From: JBBQZL01 sp038207745
GTDB taxonomy: Bacteria; Actinomycetota; Thermoleophilia; Solirubrobacterales; 70-9
Assembly: GCA_038207745.1 (NCBI GenBank)
Contig: JBBQZL010000149.1
Location: 1 to 6,819 of the forward strand
Reading direction: 5' to 3'
DNA length: 6,819 nt
Both the position numbers and the translations under genes were made by a program. Numbering within the stretch: position 1 is the first letter of the stretch; each line of letters begins with the position of its first letter. Of this stretch, positions 1 through 5,405 are shown in pieces. A model generated the notes under the pieces. That model saw only the letters and a list, made by a program, of their open reading frames with translations. It was not told the DNA's origin and searched no databases.

Positions 1-909
<909 letters not shown>

Positions 910-912
910 GCG

Positions 913-918
913 ACCTCC
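913..918 (-). promoter_or_regulatory. Shine-Dalgarno site of ahcY
   Basis: On the minus strand GGAGGT lies just ahead of the ATG at 909, with about 4 nt between GGAGG and the start codon. It fixes the ahcY start. Part of it (GGU) can pair with GACC about 12 nt upstream, so it may be partly masked in the leader RNA. Confidence 0.75.
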
Positions 919-948
919 AAGAGGGTCTGTTTCAACAGGGCGGCGAGG

Positions 949-985
949 CAGAGACGGCACCGCGCGTGGGGGATCTACGTCTCTG
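949..985 (-). promoter_or_regulatory. Structured 5' leader of ahcY: 8-bp inverted repeat hairpin
   Basis: The region 910-1036 between the lyase stop and ahcY contains no gene. Within it, CAGAGACG and CGTCTCTG form a perfect 8-bp inverted repeat enclosing 21 nt; inside that loop, CAC and GTG can pair on either side of GCGCG. Nearer the gene, CTGTT/AACAG (927-938) is a second short inverted repeat. As RNA these could fold upstream of the ribosome site. There is no run of U after the main stem, so it is not a typical intrinsic terminator. I looked for the known SAH-riboswitch core (a GCGYUGCRRCG-like segment and a CCGAGG/CUCGG stem) and did not find it. I saw no convincing -35/-10 pair. The role is inferred: a cis-regulatory leader, a protein operator, or neither. 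Confidence 0.35.
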
Positions 986-1036
986 TCGGATTGGCAACCT
1001 TAGCAATGGAAGGATGCGGTTTCGCCCTGACCTCGC

Positions 1037-1951
1037 TCAGCCGTGTGCCCACTCGATCGGTCCGGCGGTGAGCAGATGGGAGCCGAGAGGCCGCCCGAGG
1101 ATCAGCTGGGCCGCAGATGAGGCCTCCAGAAGAGAGGGCAGCGCAATGCCCGTCGAGATGCCCATCTCCTCGAGCATCGAGACAAGATCTTCAGTGGCGA
1201 TGTTGCCGGTTGCACCCGCAGGGACCGGGCAGCCGCCGAGCTCCCCGAAGCTCGACTCGAAGGATTCGACGCCCTCTTCCAACGCTGCGAGCACGTTTGC
1301 AAGGCCCTGTCCCCGGGTGTTGTGGAAGTGTGCGGTCAACTCGATGCCGACCAGGCGCCCGCGGGCGGCCGCAAAGAAGTTGCGGACCTGGACGGGGTTT
1401 GCCATCCCGGTCGTGTCACCGAAGCCGATCTCCTCGCAACCGGCGGCGACAAGGCGCTCGGCGATCCCAAAGACCTGCTCGGGCGGGACCTCACCTTCAT
1501 AGGGGCAGCCGAAGGAGGTGGAGATGACGCCCTCGCAGCGCAAGCCCTCTGCGCGAGCGGTGGCGATCGTCTGCTCGAGGCCCGCCAGCGACTCCTCGAC
1601 GGAGCGATTTACGTTCTTGCGGTTGTGGGTCTCCGAAGCCGAGAGAAAGAGATTCACCTCGTCGAAGCGATCCCGCATCTCGAGGGCATTCTCCAGCCCG
1701 CGCAGGTTCGGGATCAGAACCGAGAATGCAACCCCCTCCCTTCGCTTGATCGCCGCAAGGACCTCGTTGGCGTCGGAGAGCTGGGGAATCACGTCCGGCC
1801 GGACAAACGAGGTGACCTCGATACGCCGCAGGCCGGCCCCCGAAAGCAGATCGATCAACTCGACCTTCTGCGCGGTCGGGATGATCTCCGGCTCGTTCTG
1901 GAAGCCATCGCGGGGACCGACCTCGCGGATGCGGACGCCGTCAGGCAGCAC
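1037..1951 (-). CDS. Hydroxymethylglutaryl-CoA lyase family protein (DRE-TIM metallolyase)
   Basis: The family cleaves 3-hydroxy-3-methylglutaryl-CoA, or close relatives, into acetyl-CoA and a ketoacid, using a divalent metal in a TIM barrel. The protein has 304 residues, normal for bacterial members. Visible residues: GPRDGFQNE (12-20) with catalytic Arg14 and metal ligand Asp15; FGCPYEGEV (147-155); the metal-binding HFH (208-210); GELGGCP with the flap cysteine Cys241; and GATGN ending in Asn250, the fourth metal ligand. All essential residues are present. The sequence reads HFHNTRGQGLAN and SFGELGGCP, where mammalian HMG-CoA lyase has HCHDTYGQALAN and SVAGLGGCP. It therefore belongs to a bacterial subgroup whose true substrate may differ. 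The start is GTG at 1951, with AGGAG overlapping the upstream stop and a 6-nt spacer. It lies 9 bp behind the thioesterase gene in the same frame, clearly in one operon. The family call is firm; use in leucine breakdown (mvaB role) is unproven, as no other leucine-pathway gene is here. Confidence 0.9.
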   Translation of the reverse strand: MLPDGVRIREVGPRDGFQNEPEIIPTAQKVELIDLLSGAGLRRIEVTSFVRPDVIPQLSDANEVLAAIKRREGVAFSVLIPNLRGLENALEMRDRFDEVNLFLSASETHNRKNVNRSVEESLAGLEQTIATARAEGLRCEGVISTSFGCPYEGEVPPEQVFGIAERLVAAGCEEIGFGDTTGMANPVQVRNFFAAARGRLVGIELTAHFHNTRGQGLANVLAALEEGVESFESSFGELGGCPVPAGATGNIATEDLVSMLEEMGISTGIALPSLLEASSAAQLILGRPLGSHLLTAGPIEWAHG

Positions 1952-1957
1952 GAACGG

Positions 1958-1962
1958 CTCCT
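1958..1962 (-). promoter_or_regulatory. Shine-Dalgarno site of the lyase gene, overlapping the thioesterase stop codon
   Basis: Minus-strand AGGAG begins inside the TAG stop of the upstream gene and leaves a 6-nt spacer to the GTG at 1951. It supports the GTG start and suggests that translation of the two genes is coupled. Confidence 0.75.
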
Positions 1963-2338
1963 AGCCGCCGCTGCTTACGCCATCGATCGCGATCATCCGG
2001 CGCTCGTGGGTGCCGACGCCGATCGTCCGGCCACCCTCGAGAACCTCGACATCGAATCGCAGCTTTCGCCCATCCGCAACCTCGCGGAGCGTTGAGCGGG
2101 CGACGCACTCCGACCCTTCGAGGGCAGCAGCCACATGCCTGATGCAGACCTCGAAGCCGACCGTCGCATTGCCGTCGGGAAGGTGCTCTGCCGCCAGAAG
2201 GGTCGAGGAGTACTCCATCATCCCGATCATCCCAGGTGTCGAGAGCACCCTCGCGGTGATCGTGCCTCCCACATCCGTCGTCAGCACACCCTTGACCTCG
2301 AATTTGTGTTCGTAGGACATCCCAGGTTCCAAACTCAA
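1961..2338 (-). CDS. Hotdog-fold acyl-CoA thioesterase, FlK-like
   Basis: A 125-residue single-domain hotdog protein, predicted to hydrolyse an acyl-CoA thioester in the cytosol. It resembles fluoroacetyl-CoA thioesterase FlK of Streptomyces cattleya in length and in key residues. Thr34 (in LSTPGMIGMMEY), Glu42 and His68 (in EVCIRHVAA) have the same spacing, 8 and 26 residues, as the Thr42-Glu50-His76 triad I recall for FlK. The ending GVGTHERRMI also matches FlK's GSGTHERAVI. There is no signal peptide or membrane segment. I chose the TTG at 2338 because GGAG lies 7 nt upstream and because the N-terminal SLEPGMS is usual in this family; an internal ATG at 2320 (residue 7) is the alternative. 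It sits between the dehydrogenase (22 bp) and the lyase (9 bp), so its substrate is probably a CoA ester of that pathway. Real fluoroacetate resistance is unlikely without other evidence. Confidence 0.85.
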   Translation of the reverse strand: MSLEPGMSYEHKFEVKGVLTTDVGGTITARVLSTPGMIGMMEYSSTLLAAEHLPDGNATVGFEVCIRHVAAALEGSECVARSTLREVADGRKLRFDVEVLEGGRTIGVGTHERRMIAIDGVSSGG

Positions 2339-2345
2339 CTTTCAA

Positions 2346-2349
2346 CTCC
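2346..2349 (-). promoter_or_regulatory. Shine-Dalgarno site supporting the TTG start of the thioesterase
   Basis: Minus-strand GGAG lies in the 22-bp gap after the dehydrogenase stop, 7 nt before the TTG at 2338. The later ATG at 2320 has only a weak GGAA ahead of it, so this site decides the start. Confidence 0.6.
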
Positions 2350-2360
2350 GCTCATTCGAT

Positions 2361-3095
2361 CTAGACCATTCCCAATCCACCACTGACGCCAAGCGTCTCC
2401 CCGGTTACGAAGGAAGATTCCTCGGCGGCAAGAAACGCCACCGCGGCGGCTACCTCATCAGGCTTGCCGAGACGGCGCATCTGGGTCAGCCCCTTCATGT
2501 TCTCGATGACCTTCTCGCCGATCTCACCAAACTGGGCGGCACCCATCAGCATGGGAGTCTCGATCGGCCCCGGAGCGATCGAGTTGGCGGTGATCCCGAA
2601 ACGACCGTTCTCACGGGCGATCACCTTCATGAAGGAGATCACCGCGCCCTTGGTCGCCGAGTAGACGGCAGAACCCTTTGATCCGACCCTTCCGGCCTCC
2701 GAGGAGATCGTGACGATGCGGCCGTAGCCGACCCCCTGCATGCCCGGCAATACCGCCGCCGTGAGATTGAGAACACCGGTCAGATTGACCGCGATCACCC
2801 TTTCCCACTGCTCGGGAGTCGTCTGCGTGAAGAAGCCGAACTCCTCGATGCCGGCATTGTTGATCAGAATGTCGAAGCCACCGGCCCGCTCATTCAGCCC
2901 GGTTGCCGCGGCAAGGTCGGTGACGTCGAGTTCGGCGCCGAACCCCCCGATCTCCGAGGCAACCGCTTCGGCCGCCGCGAGATCGAGATCCGCCACCCAG
3001 ACCTCCGCCCCCTCCGCTGCGAGCCTGCGAGAGGTGGCTGATCCGATGCCCCCCGCGCCTCCGGTCACCAATGCCCGTCTTCCTTCGAGTCTCAT
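2361..3095 (-). CDS. SDR-family NAD(P)-dependent oxidoreductase, BadH/FabG-like
   Basis: A classical short-chain dehydrogenase of 244 residues, the usual length. Visible motifs: the cofactor loop TGGAGGIG (11-18), Asp36 at the end of the second strand (favouring NAD over NADP), NNAG (79-82), Asn104, and the catalytic Ser132, Tyr145 and Lys149 (YSATK). PGPIETPML follows at 175-183. The stretches TTPEQWERVIAVNLTG, VLPGM, GRIVTISSEAGRVGS and the AVYSATKG region resemble 2-hydroxycyclohexanecarboxyl-CoA dehydrogenase (BadH) more than biosynthetic FabG, so I infer oxidation of a 3-hydroxyacyl-type CoA ester. It is the first gene of a minus-strand operon with the thioesterase and the lyase. The ATG at 3095 has only GAGG at a too-short distance as a ribosome site but a -10-like hexamer 8 nt upstream, which suggests a leaderless or nearly leaderless message. 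Family assignment is firm; the substrate is inferred. Confidence 0.9.
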   Translation of the reverse strand: MRLEGRRALVTGGAGGIGSATSRRLAAEGAEVWVADLDLAAAEAVASEIGGFGAELDVTDLAAATGLNERAGGFDILINNAGIEEFGFFTQTTPEQWERVIAVNLTGVLNLTAAVLPGMQGVGYGRIVTISSEAGRVGSKGSAVYSATKGAVISFMKVIARENGRFGITANSIAPGPIETPMLMGAAQFGEIGEKVIENMKGLTQMRRLGKPDEVAAAVAFLAAEESSFVTGETLGVSGGLGMV

Positions 3096-3121
3096 CGCCT
3101 CGCAGCATAGACTGGCGACCC
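3096..3121. promoter_or_regulatory. Compact divergent promoter between the SDR operon and the F420 operon
   Basis: The two operons start 26 bp apart and face away from each other. On the plus strand TAGACT (3108-3113) ends 8 nt before the npdG ATG. On the minus strand TATGCT (complement of 3104-3109) also ends 8 nt before the dehydrogenase ATG. The two -10-like hexamers share the central TA. Neither start has a good Shine-Dalgarno sequence, so both messages may begin at or within a couple of bases of the start codon, as is common in actinobacteria. I see no good -35 for either direction; these would lie inside the opposite genes. The role is inferred from sequence only. Confidence 0.5.
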
Positions 3122-3823
3122 ATGAATGAGACTGGAAAACCCGAACCCATACCCATACTTGGCGGCACCGGTGCGCTTGGAAGCGCGCTCGCGCTTCGCT
3201 GGGCAGGGGCCGGAGTTCCGATCATCATCGGATCCAGATCGGCCGAGCGCGCCGAGGAGTCCGCGACCAAGATCCGCGAGGCGGTCCCCGGCTCCGATGT
3301 AAGTGGGCTGCTCAATGAGGAGGCAGCGGTCGGAGGCCCGATCGCCTTCCTCACCGTGCCCTTCCGCGCCCAATCGGAAAACCTCAACAATCTCCGGAAA
3401 GCCCTGCAACCGGGGCAGATCCTGGTCGACTGCACGGTACCGCTGGCCGCGGCGGTCGGCGGCAAGGCGACCCGCTCGCTCGGGGTCTGGCAGGGGTCCG
3501 CAGCGCAGCAGGCCGAGGAGATGGTACCCGAGGGCGTCACCGTTGTCGCCGCCCTGCACACTGTTGGAGCGCCGACACTCTCCGACCCCGAGGCAACCCT
3601 TGATGAGGACGTCCTGGTCTGCGGAGACAGGAAGGCCGACAAGGCCCGGGTCGCGCGTCTGATCGAGCTGATCCCCGGGCTCAGAGCCATCAACGCGGGT
3701 CCCCTGGAGACGGCAAGGATCGTCGAGCAACTCACCCCGCTTCTGATCTCGATCAACGTCCGTTACAAGGCCCACGCGGGGATCAGGATAACCGGCCTTC
3801 CGACCGGCGGCCACTGGGCATGA
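3122..3823 (+). CDS. npdG: F420H2:NADP oxidoreductase (NADPH-dependent F420 reductase)
   Basis: This enzyme transfers hydride between reduced coenzyme F420 and NADP, linking the F420 pool to NADPH. The protein has 233 residues, close to the family norm. The N-terminal Rossmann fold shows ILGGTGALGSALA (12-24), where the family binds NADP, and IIGSR (35-39), whose Ser/Arg fit the 2'-phosphate. Further family marks are the LTVPF strand end (77-81), DCTVPL (103-108), ALHTVGAP (144-151), where archaeal enzymes usually have FHNV, and the C-terminal LTPLLISINVRYKAHAGIRITGL region (204-226). I start at the ATG at 3122. An upstream in-frame ATG at 3071 would add 17 residues unlike the family and would overlap the dehydrogenase gene. 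It is the first gene of the F420 operon, and its stop overlaps the cofD start by 4 nt. Assignment is confident; the direction of flow in the cell cannot be seen. Confidence 0.93.
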   Translation: MNETGKPEPIPILGGTGALGSALALRWAGAGVPIIIGSRSAERAEESATKIREAVPGSDVSGLLNEEAAVGGPIAFLTVPFRAQSENLNNLRKALQPGQILVDCTVPLAAAVGGKATRSLGVWQGSAAQQAEEMVPEGVTVVAALHTVGAPTLSDPEATLDEDVLVCGDRKADKARVARLIELIPGLRAINAGPLETARIVEQLTPLLISINVRYKAHAGIRITGLPTGGHWA

Positions 3824-4767
3824 AGGTGGCGCTGCTCGCCGGAGGCACCGGCGGCGCGAGGCTTGCCGCCGGGATGCAGGATCTGATCGGCGACGAGCTC
3901 TCGGTAATCGCAAACACCGCCGACGACATCGAGACCCTGGGTGTATATGTCTCGCCTGATCCGGACCTGATCACCTACTGGCTGTCCGGCGAGATCGACA
4001 CCGAGCGCGGCTGGGGCATCCAGGACGATGAGTTCAATGTCTTCGAGCGGATGAACCTCTTCGGTGCGCCGAGCTGGTTCCAGCTCTCCGATCGGGACCT
4101 CGCGACCTGCCTCTACCGGCGCCTGTTTCTCGACGAGGGCGGCAGGGTGACGGACGCCCAGGCCCAGATCGCAGGCGGCCTCGGTGCCAAGGCCCGCGTG
4201 CTGCCGATGTCAGATCAACCGGTCCGGACCAGGGTTCTCTGCGATGGAGGCTGGCGCCAGCTGCAGGAGTACCTGATCCTCGATCACGGGATGTTGCCGG
4301 TCGACGAGGTCGACCTGCAGGGGATCGAGGACGCCGAGGCGACTCCCGAGGTGCTCTCGGCGATCGAGGAGGCGGACATCATCGTGATCGGTCCTTCAAA
4401 CCCGGTGATCAGCATCGGTCCGATCCTCGCCGTCTCGGGAATACGGGACGCGATCACCAGGGCCGCCGCAACGGTGGTGGCCGTCAGCCCATATGTGGAC
4501 GGTCGAGTCGTCAAGGGCCCCACGGATCACTTCATGGGCGCGATCGGGAGGCCATCGACCGCCTCCGGTGTCGCCTCGCTCTACGCCGATCTGATCGACG
4601 GCATGCTCATCGACACGGGCGACCCCGACGACCCTCCCGATCAGGTGCCGACCAAGAGCGCCCCGATCCTGATGAGTGACCGGGACTCGAGAGCGCGCGT
4701 TGCCCTCGCGACGATCGAGTATGCGTTTGAGCTCCGCGACAAGAAGGCTGCCGGAGCTGACGGGTGA
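3820..4767 (+). CDS. cofD: 2-phospho-L-lactate (or phosphoenolpyruvate) transferase CofD / FbiA
   Basis: CofD moves the phospho-C3 moiety from the GDP- (or GTP-derived) diphospho intermediate made by CofC onto Fo, giving F420-0 or dehydro-F420-0. The protein is 315 residues, normal for the family. Visible motifs: N-terminal LLAGGTGGARLAAG (5-18), NTADDIETLG (32-41), SPDPDLITYWLSG (45-57), RGWGI (63-67), LSDRDLATC (89-97), VLPMSDQPVRTRV (127-139), GPSNPVISIGPILAV (191-205) and VAVSPYVDGRVVKGP (220-234). Two positions differ from the LGDRDLATH I expect in archaeal and mycobacterial enzymes: Ser90 for Gly and Cys97 for His. The ATG overlaps the npdG stop as ATGA, with no clear ribosome site, so translation is probably coupled. 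Its GTGA junction with cofC follows. Identification is very secure. Confidence 0.96.
   Translation: MKVALLAGGTGGARLAAGMQDLIGDELSVIANTADDIETLGVYVSPDPDLITYWLSGEIDTERGWGIQDDEFNVFERMNLFGAPSWFQLSDRDLATCLYRRLFLDEGGRVTDAQAQIAGGLGAKARVLPMSDQPVRTRVLCDGGWRQLQEYLILDHGMLPVDEVDLQGIEDAEATPEVLSAIEEADIIVIGPSNPVISIGPILAVSGIRDAITRAAATVVAVSPYVDGRVVKGPTDHFMGAIGRPSTASGVASLYADLIDGMLIDTGDPDDPPDQVPTKSAPILMSDRDSRARVALATIEYAFELRDKKAAGADG
4753..4756 (+). promoter_or_regulatory. Shine-Dalgarno site of cofC inside the cofD 3' end
   Basis: GGAG lies within the last codons of cofD, 7 nt before the GTG at 4764. It supports the GTG start of cofC at the GTGA overlap. Confidence 0.6.
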
Positions 4768-5405
4768 GCGTCGCGGCCGTTGTCACGGTCAAGAGGGTCG
4801 AGTCGGCAAAGCAACGGATGGCCGCCGGGGTCGGTGACGACCGCCGCCGGGAGCTGGTCGCCGCGATGCTCGGCGACACGCTGGAGGCGATCTCGAAGAC
4901 CCGCCTGCTCGCCTTCACCCTCGTGGTCACCGGTGATCCCGATGCCACCCGTCAGGCTGGGGTGGCCGGTATCGAGGTCGTTCACGATCCTGACGACTCC
5001 GGCCATCCCGAGGCTGCGGTCCTCGGCGCCACCCGCGCGGCCGAGCTGGGCGCCGGCACGGTGATCCTGCTGCCCGGCGACTGCCCGCTGCTCGAGCCGC
5101 GCGAGATCGATGGCCTGCTGACCGGGCTGCCGGATCGTTTCGTGACCGTGGTTCCCGACCGTCATGGATCCGGCACCAACGCGCTTGTGCTCCGCCCGCC
5201 TGATGCGATCCGCCCGGCCTTCGGACCCGATAGCTGCGCACGCCACGTCGCGGCCGCCAGGGAGGCCGGGGTGCCTTTTGCGGTCGAGAAGACCCCGTCT
5301 CTCGGCCTTGATCTCGACACTCCGGCCGACATCGTCGCGCTGACCATGGCCCTCGAGATGGGGTCGAGCCGAGGGACGAGGACCGCCAGGGTCCTGGGCA
5401 TTTGA
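4764..5405 (+). CDS. cofC: 2-phospho-L-lactate / phosphoenolpyruvate guanylyltransferase CofC (FbiD)
   Basis: CofC couples GTP to a phosphorylated C3 acid (2-phospholactate in archaea, PEP in mycobacteria, 3-phosphoglycerate in a few bacteria) and hands the product to CofD. The protein has 213 residues and one nucleotidyltransferase domain. Visible motifs: VKRVESAKQRM near the N-terminus (9-19) for GTP phosphate contacts, LLPGDCPLLEP (102-112) with metal ligand Asp106, DRHGSGTNALVL (132-143), FGPDSCARHVAA (153-164) with Ser157, and LGLDLDTPADI (180-190) with the paired metal aspartates 183 and 185. Cys107 follows the metal aspartate where many homologues have Leu or Ile, and GHPEAA (80-85) replaces the usual GLNAA; both lie near the acid-binding side and may affect substrate choice. 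The GTG start overlaps the cofD stop as GTGA. Family identity is secure; the natural C3 acid is not determined. Confidence 0.94.
   Translation: MSVAAVVTVKRVESAKQRMAAGVGDDRRRELVAAMLGDTLEAISKTRLLAFTLVVTGDPDATRQAGVAGIEVVHDPDDSGHPEAAVLGATRAAELGAGTVILLPGDCPLLEPREIDGLLTGLPDRFVTVVPDRHGSGTNALVLRPPDAIRPAFGPDSCARHVAAAREAGVPFAVEKTPSLGLDLDTPADIVALTMALEMGSSRGTRTARVLGI

Noticed and set aside
949..985. The ahcY-leader inverted repeat as an intrinsic terminator of the lyase operon
   Set aside because: No U-tract follows the stem on the minus strand, and the loop is long for a terminator.
910..1036. A canonical SAH riboswitch upstream of ahcY
   Set aside because: The conserved core and closing stem of that family were not found by eye; only a covariance-model search could overturn this.
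1322..2095. Long open frame (257 codons) on the plus strand across the lyase and thioesterase genes
   Set aside because: It is antisense to two genes with clear family motifs, its protein has no recognisable domain, and it is rich in Arg, Asp and Leu as expected for a mirror frame in GC-rich DNA.
1961..2338. A fluoroacetate-resistance determinant
   Set aside because: Only the fold and triad resemble FlK. There is no fluorinase or other organofluorine gene nearby, and the operon context points to CoA-ester catabolism.
3071..3121. Upstream ATG giving npdG 17 extra N-terminal residues
   Set aside because: The added residues do not resemble the family, the extension would overlap the divergent dehydrogenase gene, and the Rossmann strand begins only after the ATG at 3122.
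2890..3756. Open frame of 288 codons on the minus strand across npdG
   Set aside because: Antisense to npdG, whose family motifs are unambiguous. The frame is Ser/Ala/Arg-rich with no domain and then runs out of frame through the dehydrogenase start.
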